64,000 nucleotides of DNA. Source: Mesotaenium endlicherianum. Lineage: Eukaryota; Streptophyta; Zygnematophyceae; Zygnematales; Mesotaeniaceae. The stretch lies in the NCBI GenBank assembly GCA_009602735.1, contig WELA01006070.1:50999-114998 (forward strand), given 5' to 3'. The notes below the pieces were generated by a model. The model saw only the letters and a program-made list of their open reading frames with translations. It had not been told where the DNA came from and made no database searches. A program made the translations under genes and the position numbers. Within the stretch, counting starts at the first letter, position 1; each line of letters starts with the position of its first letter. Of this stretch, positions 32,601 to 42,969 are shown piece after piece.

Positions 32601-34905
32601 ACATAGATAGGCGTGGGGAGCGGGCGGCAGCCCATGGCAGGATCACCAAGCTCAGCCATGGGGGGCCAGGTGCGACGAGCACTGTGCTGATGCGGCATCA
32701 TTTGCAGAGCGGCCACTGCGCTCTCGGCATAGTCGCGGGTCGGCCTGGGTACTGGCCCGAGGATAGGCTGAGGACGTGCGGTGCAAGCGTGGGCCTGGTA
32801 AGAACACCACCTGTCACGCGCGTCCTGCAAGGGGTGCGGGCCCTGGGGGTACAGGCTGTGCCTGCGCCTGCACCTGCGCCTGCCATACACACTCTAGCTG
32901 CCACCCGCTTTGCGCCTTGTAATCGTCATGGTGTGAAGCCAAGTGGGCCAGCTGGTCCACGACTGAACGCTGCGGCAGGTAGGGGTGCGGGTCGTAGAAG
33001 TCCCGCTGGAGCTCGTGAAAACAAGCCTGGTCAAAATGGTGCAGGTCGACGGCGCGCCACTGTCCGCCACCAGCCTACGCACAACCTGGCGGGGAGCCAG
33101 CTGCTCTCGTGGACGAAGCTGAATTCGTGGCGCTAGCTGCACGGGGGGCTGCTGCTGGCACCACATGATCTCCTCGCAAGCGGACGAGGGGCAAGAGGGG
33201 TGCGCCTGCTGGAAGGGTCGACCGCCGGTGCGGGCCACCTTCTGAGGAGGTGATCTTGTTGGCCCATCTCCTGCGATGTGGCTGCGCGGGATGTCAACTC
33301 TCCTGGTCGGAGGAGACTGATACAGCTCGTGCACTGCGTGAGGCGATGAGGACTGGGTGTTGTCTTGGTCGTGCGTGGCGCGGAATGGAGGCGTGACGGC
33401 GCGATTTTGCATGTTGCGGTATGGCGGGATGACAGCGCGGTCGCAATAATCGCGGTACGGCGGGATGATTGAGCGAGCGCCAGCCTCGCGGAGAGGCGTG
33501 ACCTCTCGGGCCTTCCTCGATGGAGGCGTAGTGTCCCGCACGATGCGCCATCCTGACCCTAAATAGGGCACAGTGGCGGTGCAAAGCGGACCGCGAAGAC
33601 CTTGCCCTGGCTCTGGCAGGCAGGTGCACGTGGAGCAAAAACCTGGAGCAGGTACTGGGACATTGGCGGTGGTGCTGTCTGTCGCGCGCGCACATCAAGA
33701 GGCACCGAGGTTGCTGCCAGCAATCAAGTGCGTAATGTCGCGGCACTCGTTGCTGGTCGAGCAGTTTTGCTGGACTGGCCTATTAGGCTTAGCACTGCAA
33801 CAAAAAGCTTGACTGGGACCTGATGCGTCCTCTTGAGAGAGGCTGTTGAAGCCTGGCGGACCCGTCGGCCTGCGCCGTACGCGGGCTGCGGGGACCCTGG
33901 CCTGGCTCCTCTGACAACTCATTGGCAGGCCCCTCAAAAGGTTCCTCGGACGGCTCCTCCCCAACGAGCTCTAACGACTCATCGTTGGACATGGGGCCGT
34001 AGCGTGCCTGCCTCAGCGCATCCTCCTTAGACGTGGTAGGGCGTGGCATGGAGTTGCGTGTGTGGTGTGATAACCGTGGCGAGGGCGGCTGAGACGCCAC
34101 TTGAAACTGCATGGCGACTCCGACTGGTACGTCCGGATGCAACCTGATGTTCGAACGTGCGGAGGTGCCGTGGCTCTCCCATGGAGGCCTGGGTGCTCTC
34201 ACTGCGGCTGCTACGGCCTCCTTTGCAGCGGCTACTACGGCCATGGCGGCCATGACCGCAGAGGCAGCTGTTGTCATCAACCGCATGATGGCAGCCTGGG
34301 CCGCATAGAGCCGTACGGACTTGCGGGCCTGAGCGATCACCAGCCTAGCCTGCTCCAAGGGCGTGAGGTGGAGTTTTGCTCCGGGCAGCTTCGGCTCCTC
34401 TTCTTGTGCCTCCAGCAGGTCAGCTCCCACTGACACCTCGTCGTCCTCGGGTCCCCCCTTATCAATCCTGACCACCGGTGAATTGTCCTTGTCTCCTAGT
34501 GCCATGCAGCTGTGGAGGGCTGACACAGCTGGACGCCGGGTCTACGATGTTGACCGGCAAGAAAGTCGTGTGTGTCCCACCTGAACGCAAGTCGGGCCAA
34601 TAATGGACTTGCTTGGTCCAGGTGTCGACCGCGGCGCCAATGGGGAAGAGGACATCCTGCCCTAGTAGCTCATTGAAGGCCTCAAAGCGGGTGATGAGCG
34701 TGTGCCGGTGAATGGCCGCCTCGTCTGGCGTACCAGACCTGAAGTTGAAGAGCAGCGACAAACGCGTGCGCTCGGTGACGGTTTTGGAGTTGCCTACCGT
34801 GGTGTTGATCCAAGTCGGCGAGTCCTCCAGATTGGCGGAAGAGAGCCCCAGCTGGAGTAGGGAAGACAAATGAGGACCGGCTGCGTGCCAGTATCAAACA
34901 TGATG
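32601..34905 (-). pseudogene. Element A protease and protease-DNMT linker
   Basis: Protease at about 34905-34560: MFDTGTQPVLI with the catalytic DTG near 34900, and ELLGQDVLFPIGAAVDTW near 34660, matching DTGAQPVL and LLGQEF in element D. A 245-codon frame (34526-33789) follows, with an acidic start, LHLTPLEQARLVIAQARKSV, a Met/Ala-rich stretch and Glu/Pro-rich repeats (EEPSEEPFEGP). Further linker (33571-32894) is Pro/Arg/Gln-rich. Frames change several times. No function is assigned to the linker. Confidence 0.7.
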
Positions 34906-34949
34906 CGCTACAGTTGTTGACGAGCACAATCGCCTCCGCGGGAGTGCAG

Positions 34950-36910
34950 CATTAACTCGGCCGCCTGCCTGGTCGCCTCCAGCAACACGTCGAGCTCTGC
35001 GAATAAGACCGCTGGCACGCGGTGCAACGCAAGAGAGATGACTTTGGCGCTGAGCTGCACTGTCGTCATTGGCAAAGCAAGCACGTGAGGCGCGGGCGCA
35101 GCTGGCGCTGCTGGCGTCTCCAACACGCGGAAGGAGCAGGGAAGACGCTGCGCCTCCTCCGTACGGCGTCCCTGGTCATGCCCGTTGCGCTTGTGCATGG
35201 AGGCTGGCCGTTCGGCCGCTGCCACAAGCGTGCACTCGCGTAACGTGCCGGCAAAGGCAGCAATGCCGCCGAATGGGTGGAGGCCGGCCGTCCGGCCGCT
35301 GCCACGAGAGTGCACTCGCGTAACGTGCCGGCAAAGGCAGCAATGCCGCTGAATGGCAACGTGCAAGCGCAGCAGACCAGAGCGGTCCCTGGCACAGCTG
35401 CTGGAGCCGGCATGGCCAAAGGCGCTCGTGCCACTGTTGGTAGTGGCGCCACTGCTAGCGACGGTGCAGTTAATAGCGTAGCTGCTGGCGCTGGCGCCGT
35501 TGCGAGCGCAGGCACTGCTGCTGCTGCTGCTGCGGATGCTGGCGCGGCCGCCAAGGCTGGCGCAAATGCTGTGATGGCGCAGCTGATGGCGCAGCTGCTG
35601 GTGTTGGCGCATTCGCTGGCGCTGTAGCTGGTAGCAATGCGGCTGCTGGCGTAACCGCAGGCGTGGTAGCTACCGGTGCTGGCGCAATCGCTGCGGGGCA
35701 GCCAAGTGTCGCCCTTGGATTGCCCCTGGGGCAAACAGGCCGGAATGCCAGTCCGTCGGCGGCGTCGACTGCGGGTGCTCCGGGCGATGCTCGTGGTGCC
35801 CGTTTGAAGGCACGTGCGCTTAGCGCTACCACAGCAGCGCATTGCGCGTGTGCTGGGGTTTTGTGTGCTGCCAGGGTTTAAGACTTGGCTGAGCGCAGCC
35901 GTATGCGCATCGTTGGGGACCTGACCGGCGATCTGGCTGCACAGTGCAGTCAACGTTGCACCCCCTTGTCCAAGAATGCCGGCCGCGCTTGCCAGATGCG
36001 CGCTGGTCGTGCCAGGTCGCGTGCGCGCACCATGTGGCGGTACGTGTGCGCAGCTGCTGTGCGCGGCTGCTGTGGACGCCGGAGCGCTCGCGTGGCGTTG
36101 TGGTGTGCGCAGCGAACTGTGCTGCGCCACCTGGAATGTGCGCGTGGGTCCGGACGTGTCGTTGCCGATGGTCGGCGCCCCGGCCACCGTGTGCGTGACA
36201 CGTGGCGGCAGTTGTTGGAACCCGCTGGTAGCAGCAGCCAACAGCGGACGGCGGGCTTGGCGATTCTCGCTTGTGTGCAGCTCTGGGCACGTGCGCGTAG
36301 GGCGTCCGACGGGGGTGGCTGCAGCCTGCGTAGCCGTCTGGCGGGCGCGCAACGGGGCGCCAGTTGTCCCTGGGAGAGCTGCGGGTGGTCCTGCTGGCGA
36401 CAGCAGGGCAATGCATGCCAGTGGCGCCGTCAGTGCCTGTGCTGGTTGTGCTGGCGTCTGCTCCGGCTCGTCTGCGGGCTCGGCTGCAGTGTTGGCTGCC
36501 GTGGCTGCGCAGGCTGGGCGGCTGCTACCGGTCAACCTGTCAGGAGGCTCCCGTCCGCTGCTAACAGATGTCAGCACGTGGTGCGCCAAGCTGGCAAGGG
36601 CGTCTCTGTTGGCACCTACAGCTCCGGTAGTGGGCACTACGTCGTCATGCGGACGTGCGCGTGGCGACAGCGTTGCTGCTGCACCACGTGGCAAGCTCTG
36701 AGCCTGCGAGGCGACAGTGCCGAGCGTGTGCGCAACAGGTGCGCAGTGCCAGCTGGCAGCACCAAAGCGTCGGCCGGGGGAGCGTGTGCGAACAGCGCTC
36801 CGTAGGCGTCGTATCTGCTGGCGGCGAGAGGGCGTGAAGTCGCACAATCTCGGGTTTAGCCTCAACGAGTGCGTCGCTGACGTCGTTGAAGCTGCAATAG
36901 TTGGCCCCAA
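34950..36910 (-). pseudogene. Element A Ala/Pro/Thr-rich polyprotein segment
   Basis: The main frame 36910-35066 has 614 codons, rich in Ala, Pro, Thr and Arg, with low-complexity runs such as APALAAAPASAAAAA. It occupies the same place between gag and protease as the Pro/Ala-rich part of element D (20196-21530). The opposite strand also stays open for long stretches because of the high G+C content; those frames are shadows. It contains an 80-bp tandem duplication. The role is unknown; probably a disordered linker or extended nucleocapsid tail. Confidence 0.6.
35201..35355. repeat. 80-bp tandem duplication in element A
   Basis: Two adjacent copies start AGGCTGGCCGTTCGGCCGCT (35201) and AGGCCGGCCGTCCGGCCGCT (35281). 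Both run through TGCACTCGCGTAACGTGCCG to GAATGG with few differences. Confidence 0.85.
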
Positions 36911-37026
36911 GTGTCAGCGCGGCGTCCGTTGTAGCTGTAGCTGCCATCATCGAGGGGCGTCCACCCGTGCGAGGGTTGCGCCCGTCTCGCTGGTTGGCTG
37001 AGGCTGCCGGAGTGTCACGAGCTCGT

Positions 37027-37953
37027 CTATTCTTGACGTCGTGCTTCTTCTGCAGACATACGACCTGCAAGTGGCCGGCCTTGCCACAATAGGTGCAGTC
37101 GCCCGGGCTTGCCGTTCTGCGGGAGAGCGCAGCCGCGGCCTGAGTGGCCCGTCGACCCGCATGCCCAGCAGGGGTTGCTTGTAGTGGCGGCCATAAAGAT
37201 GCGGCCCCCCGGAGCTCCGCGCTGCTGCGACTGCGAGGGCAAGTGAGAGCATTGTGGCTGCTTCTGCTGAGGCTGGCGGGCGGGCGATGAGCTTGCCGAT
37301 GTAGATTGCAGCACCGGGAACCCCTGTCGCACGCCAGTGGAGGAGAGGCCCACCCGATTGCTGATGCTGCTCCGTGCGGCTGCCAGACTTTGCTTCTTCA
37401 CGGAGCGATAGGCGTCCTCGAGAGTGTTCTCGTAGCCGATGCGGTCGATGAGGGGGCCGATGGCTCTCTCCCTTAGACGCGGCTCCACGACTCGCAAGAA
37501 AACCTCTGCAGCCTCACGATCGGGGACCGTGCCCACATCTCGCCGTAGGTGGGTCAGACGTGGGTACATCATGCGGATTGTCTCATTCTTGCGGCGGAAG
37601 AAGTGACGCAACTCGTACACCTTCTCCTCAGTGGCGGCCTGGAACTCCTCTCTGAGAATGTCCCAGAAGGCTTGAACGGGGTCAGCAAGCCGGACAGCCA
37701 CTCCGTCTACTTGCTCGATGCGGGCAAGAATCTTGGCCGACTTCTCACGGAAGGTGTTGCAAGCCTCGTGAAGAAGGTAACGCATAAGCGTGCTAAACAT
37801 GTGGCGCTTAGTGAGCGCGGGAGTCTTGAGCTTCAAGAAGTTGTAGTCCGCCTCGAACTCTGAGATAGTGTCGTCCAGATCACAGGAACCTGGCCCGCCG
37901 CTAAAGTGGAAGAGAGAGACCTTCTCTCCCCTTATATCCTGGTAATCTGCCAT
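37027..37953 (-). CDS. gag: Element A gag with CCHC zinc knuckle
   Basis: Open frame of 308 residues starting MADYQDIRGEKVSLFHF at an ATG. A capsid-like region (about residues 30-195) contains QAFWDILREEFQAATEEKVYELRHFFRRKNETIRMMYPRL and ends with an ENTLEDAYRSVKKQSL helix typical of Ty3 gag. A Ser/Gln/Pro-rich linker and a CCHC knuckle CWACGSTGHSGRGC follow (about residues 263-276). A second knuckle (CTYCGKAGHLQVVC, near 37100-37060) is in a different frame, so a frameshift just after the first knuckle probably truncated the protein. The 5' untranslated part lies above 37953. Confidence 0.8.
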   Translation of the reverse strand: MADYQDIRGEKVSLFHFSGGPGSCDLDDTISEFEADYNFLKLKTPALTKRHMFSTLMRYLLHEACNTFREKSAKILARIEQVDGVAVRLADPVQAFWDILREEFQAATEEKVYELRHFFRRKNETIRMMYPRLTHLRRDVGTVPDREAAEVFLRVVEPRLRERAIGPLIDRIGYENTLEDAYRSVKKQSLAAARSSISNRVGLSSTGVRQGFPVLQSTSASSSPARQPQQKQPQCSHLPSQSQQRGAPGGRIFMAATTSNPCWACGSTGHSGRGCALPQNGKPGRLHLLWQGRPLAGRMSAEEARRQE

Positions 37954-39240
37954 AGAATAAAAGGGGTCAAAATGAGTCCACTGAAGAGGTGGGCTCGTGG
38001 CCGATTGCAGGCTGAGGGGGCACCGGGTGCTCCTCCTCAGGTGGATCAGTGAGAGTGCTGAGATCTGAATCTAAGTCTTCTCCACTAACCCCTTCGTAGT
38101 ATGTCTGATAAGAGCGCCCACTACACGTAGGCATATGCTGAAGAGTCTAATTGCTTGCAGGCAAAGATAGAAAAAGGAGGAGGTGTGTACTCTCCAAAGT
38201 GAGCACCTCAAGGCTGTAATCTGGTAGGAAAATAACTAATAAAATGTGGCCCAAAAGATCACTGGAAGCACCTCATGATTTTCAAGAGTAGTCCTATGGC
38301 AGAGGTGTAAGCTGTGACTTTGCTCACTTGTGAAGTTCTTCAAGTGACTGGAAACCAAGAGGGCATGCTCTTCACAAAAGAGAAACTAAGTAGTCCAGAA
38401 AACACAAGAGATAAAAGTGTAAGCTTTTTAAATAACTATGTTACTTACAACTGGCATAATGGACTCCTTGAACGATGTCCCTCTAGGCTCATCCATTGCT
38501 TATATACTCCCTGAAAAATCGGCGCTGAAGGCGGCGGATACAATGCACATAGTCAAACTAGGAGGCTCTTCTATGTCCACGAAATGGAAGCAAGGCACGC
38601 ACTAGCACTCCTATTGGCTAAGCATAACACAAACGAATCAAACGTAGTGCAAGAAACATGCTCAATGCTTCTCATTGGTGGAGCTTACCTCGACCAATGC
38701 TTCTTAGATAAAGTCTCAAAAGTAGATATGGAACTCGAGGAAGCTTCCTCTAGAGGTATGTGATGCAGTCACCAAGTTGTAGTCTGAATGATCCACTTTT
38801 ACTATGGAAATGCAAGATATATGTGTGCTAAGAAGCTTGCGGATTAGTGCGCACAAGCGAGGACCTTTAGGAGTCACGAGTAGGCAAGAATGTGTACCTT
38901 GGGCACATTGAGTCACAACTTGGCCTTTTGTGACATTCCGCTAGGGGCCGGTAGGTGGCGCGGACTAGATCGCGAATATCTCGCTTGACACTTGACCAAA
39001 TGACGCGATACCGGTGCCGTTCGGAAGGTAGCTCGGCGCTTTACATCTTAGCAACTTGGAAACCTAGAAAAGGTCAACATATGGATGCGTAAAGTCAAGT
39101 CAAAGTTGACCTTCCTAGGTTGATGGTTCACACATGTGTAGCTCGGTTTTGTGCGTCGACCACGAGTTACTAAATTATGACAATCATAACAGGTGGCGCA
39201 GGCTACTTGGCAGGGCCACAGCGCCTTGCAGGATGTGGAT
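37954..39240. other. No gene supported; upstream flank of element A
   Basis: The first few hundred bases are presumably the leader of element A. I found no match to the terminal repeat at 2400-3235 and no other recognisable feature. Confidence 0.5.
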
Positions 39241-39640
39241 GACAGCCGGCAACTCGGACCTGTAGCGGTCAACTGCTAGCGCCTACCAGCAATGCTTGTG
39301 TGGCAACATCTGCAGCAAGGACCTGAAGCCTGGCGCACCCACATGGAGGCTAGGGGGATGGTGACATCTGCGCAGACTAAGCAACTCACACCACTACTGA
39401 ACGGGAATTGCTCCAACTTCACCTTCAACATGAGCGATCTAGGCATCTACAACAGAGCCGCAATGAAGATTGACCTAACGACAACGGAGCGCGTTTTTGG
39501 CAAGAAGCCCCGACTTAGAAAGTTCGACGGCGGCTTGATCGACACGAGGTGTGCAGAGCTGCTGGCGGCAAGCCTGATTGAGAGGTCGCACTCCGACTAT
39601 GCAGCACCTAACAAGATCTCCAAATGTGACTTGTAGTCCT
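39241..39640 (+). pseudogene. Ty3/gypsy RT N-terminal fragment
   Basis: The frame 39292-39636 reads QQGPEAWRTHMEARGMV, then DLTTTERVFGKKPRLRKFD and RCAELLAASLIERSHSDYAAP. The last block matches the region just upstream of the RT fingers in Ty3 elements (compare KVTELLKADMIEESMSNFAAP in element D). It stops before any catalytic motif. It is a short isolated relic on the plus strand. Confidence 0.6.
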
Positions 39641-40775
39641 CAACAATAAACATTAGTCTTTAGAAATCAATTCAAGAGATCCCTATTTTTTCACAATGTC
39701 TGACATTGACTAAAGTTGAAGAACCACGTGGTCTCCAAATGGATGGTTGTGACTCATATGTCCAATTTTCAAAGCACTAAGGTGGCCTTTACCAGATTGC
39801 ATACGACAAGTGTAAGACATATATCAGGAAGTAACCTCGGAATATTTTGAAGCGGCTTAAATGAGATGTATAATCCAAGTCCACTTCACACGAAGGATTG
39901 CTTGACCACAAAGCAGGCAGATATTTCATTGCAAGCTTCTATGCATTGCAATTACATTCAAAATTCCACAGTCTTTTGCAAGAAGCAAGTACATATAGAT
40001 GCAACACTGACGAGCGTTTTATGGAGCTTTTGTAGTACATATAGATGCAACACTGACAAGCGTTTTATGGAGCTTTTGGGTTCTACAAGTCATGTGCTCA
40101 TGTATTAGTGAGGATGAATGTTACAACCTCAGAAAACTAGTCATCTTACTTGCACTTCATTGTGCTCAATTAAAATTAAACTGGCAATGAGTTAGCTAGC
40201 ACTCCCTATGAAAATCAAGCCTGTACTACACACATAGGAGAGGAGAAAAAGGGATCCTATTCGGTGGGCCTCGTCATGAGGGATGAGCCCCTCCCATGCA
40301 TTTGCGGCACCTGTAGAGCGCCAGCATCCTCTGCATATTCACCCACAAGATCACGAACACCACACTAAAGTAAGAACCACCTACAAAAACCACTTAAGGC
40401 AAAAAGTTTGAATGCTGGCTAGATACCACACACAAACATCCACAGGGACAATATCACATATATACACACGCTCACAAGCCCAACGTGGTCGCTCAACTGT
40501 CACGCAACGCAGAGGCCAAAGCACGCTCCACTCAACCACAAGGACCGGAAAGGAAAAAGACACTTCGACGCTATCAACTTCCATCAAGCACATCACATTC
40601 TAGTATATATCCATGATTAGTATATTACGAAGATTGAAGACACCCTCTGGCCTCCCTTTGAGGCCCTCAACAACAAATTCACTCCACAACTCACAGTACC
40701 CACAGTTGCATCGCTCCCAGACTGCTGACTTGTAGACACTGGTGACATAGTGAGTTACTGGTGACACTGCACGAG
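39641..40775. other. No gene supported; SPP 3' flank
   Basis: Only short frames. Contains a 46-bp tandem duplication (39988-40079). The 3' untranslated region of SPP presumably extends leftwards into this stretch, but I see no unambiguous poly(A) signal. Confidence 0.5.
39988..40079. repeat. 46-bp tandem duplication
   Basis: Two adjacent copies (39988-40033 and 40034-40079) of AGTACATATAGATGCAACAC followed by TGACGAGCGTTTTATGGAGC; the second has a single G to A change near the middle. Confidence 0.92.
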
Positions 40776-42938
40776 CTAAGATGAGCAAGTGGCAGACCCA
40801 CCACTGCTGAGTGCAGCCAATGAGCACATCCATTCACAAGGCCTAACATTTATGTGGTCGACGTAGAGGAGCATTGACCTACTTGACACTATTGCCCACA
40901 AAAGATTAAGCAACTGACCAGGTTCGCTCTCTGGTTCCACGACGATGACAGTATCGCCAGCGGCAGCACTGGCCTGCGCCCCGGCGGTGCCGATGCATGT
41001 AAATACTGAGTCGTCGTCCAGGCTCAGGTGGTTGTACGCGTTGTACACGTCGTCGGCCGTCGCCACCTCGTACAGGTAGGGCAGGTCGCGGATGCAGCCA
41101 ACGTCCTTCCGCGGGACCACGTCAGACTGCACGTGTGTGAGCAGGCCGAGCCAGTGCGTGTTGTCCTTGAGGTCGGACTCGTGGCGCAGCCGCAGCGTCC
41201 TCTTTGCCTGCATGAACTCCGAATCCAATTAAGTAGTGGCAGAACAAGCGGGAGAAAAATGAAGAAGAAGAGCCACCAGGTTATAGGCGGCGTCCTCGCC
41301 CGCATGCCAGCAAGTTGACTGCATCTCACTATTGTTGCGAGAAGTTCGCCAAGGACTGGAAGCAACACGCAATCCAAACAATATGACTGGTATGGTACAT
41401 CTTCACTGCATTGACCACATCAGATAAAATATTAGCAATTGCAGAGCGCAAAGAAGTACGCAAGAGGGCGTCCTGCAACGTGCACTCGACTACATTTCTG
41501 CAAGCAAGCGTGCTGCATGCTGTAGGATGCGTGTGCGTCACAAGCCTGCGTGCGTGGGTGGCTGTCAGCAAACCCGGGTCAGTACCCTGTCAAGCTCTCG
41601 CTGGTTGACACGGTTCCCGTGAAGGCCCCGCAACACGTTGAGCGACGCGTCCACAGCCTGGTCAATCTTGGCGGGCGTGGACGTCACGGCAATCACAAAC
41701 CAGCCTGTGCGCAGGCGGTCAAACAGGCTGAGCTCGAACGAGACGTCGTACGTCAGCCCCAGAGCGTCGCGCACCGTTGTAAACAGCCTGCAGCACGAGC
41801 ATACACGTAGACGGAAAGATGGGTGGGAGAGCATTCAAAACACACGGTACCAACGTGAACAACCAGCAATGCACGCTCCCACACACGTGCACAGTCGCAT
41901 ACGCAGGCGCGCACACTAACATGCACACATCAGATCGATGATCCGGAGGAGTGAAGCCAGCACATCCATGCACCCGGGCAGGCATTCACGTCTCAAACCT
42001 ACTTCTAATACCACAACTACAAGCGACACGGTGGCATCTAGAACAGCCACTACTATCCAGGCTCACATGCCCGCCCGTCGAAAAAATTATTTGCCTCTAC
42101 TGGGCTACCTCCAGCAGCTTGCCAAGAGTCGGCAGGTGATGGAGCGAGCGCGAGCGCCCGAGCAAAAAAGGAGAGCACAGCTCAGCTTGTCTGCACGCAA
42201 CACGCGCACAGGATGCGCTCTGCTTCTTGCAACACCTCCGCCTCCTCCGTGGCGTGGCTAGCCTGAGCAAGGAGCCCCCAAATGATGGGGCCACATGCAC
42301 CGAAGAAAACACGCACGCATGCATGCTAAGCTGCGTAGACGGGCGAGCAAGCCAGCGAGGGACAAGGGCACGGCACCTGGCGTTGACAATCTCTGCGAGC
42401 AGGGCCATGGAGACAGACGCGTAAAGCGGGTGCCGCCGCCGCTGCCAGAACATGCTGGGCGGCTGCTGCTCCCCACCCTCTCTGGCAACGGCAGCTGGCT
42501 GCCCGTCCTGCGCCACGAGCTCCACAAATGGAGGGGCCAGCTTTCGGGCTTGCTCCTCTGCTCCCCCTCAGCCCCAAGCCCGCCCACATTGCCCCCCCAC
42601 GCCTTTACCCTTGTCAGAGGAGGAGCAGGCTCTCTGGCCGCGGGTAACGGAACAGCAAGCTGGCAGAAGGCTCTCCAGCACACGGACAATCGTGCACGTG
42701 TGGGAACAGCAGCGCACACCTCCTTGCCTGGTGGACAAGTGACACGTGCGGGCACTTCAATAGACACGCCTGGTGTTAGGCAGCAGCCCAGGGTGGAGGG
42801 CAATGGCAGAGGGCAAATAATACCTGTCCCCTAAAGCCCCACCTTCCTTGCATACATCCAGGACCAATGCCACCTACAGTCCCCAAGCACAGCTGCCTTG
42901 CTATCAATGATCAAGGCACACTGTGAGAACCAGAGGAT

Positions 42939-42969
<31 letters not shown>

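Larger units (their letters stand above)
31237..37953 (-). mobile_element. Element A, 5' half: gag, Ala/Pro-rich region, protease, DNMT
   Basis: This is the upstream half of the oldest element, which continues at 4594-2400 on the other side of element B. Domain order is the same as in element D: gag with CCHC (37953-37027), a long Ala/Pro/Thr-rich region (36910-34950), protease (34905-34560), linker, DNMT (32600-31600) and a Pro-Ala-Gly-Gln linker interrupted by B. Many frameshifts and stops. G+C content is visibly higher than in B and C. No 5' terminal repeat like the one at 2400-3235 was found upstream of gag. Confidence 0.85.

Noticed and set aside
35885-36805. Long plus-strand open frames (for example 306 codons) opposite the Ala/Pro-rich part of element A
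   Set aside because: Cys/Arg/Trp-rich shadow frames of a G+C-rich minus-strand coding region; no domain, and the minus-strand order of gag, protease and DNMT explains the region.
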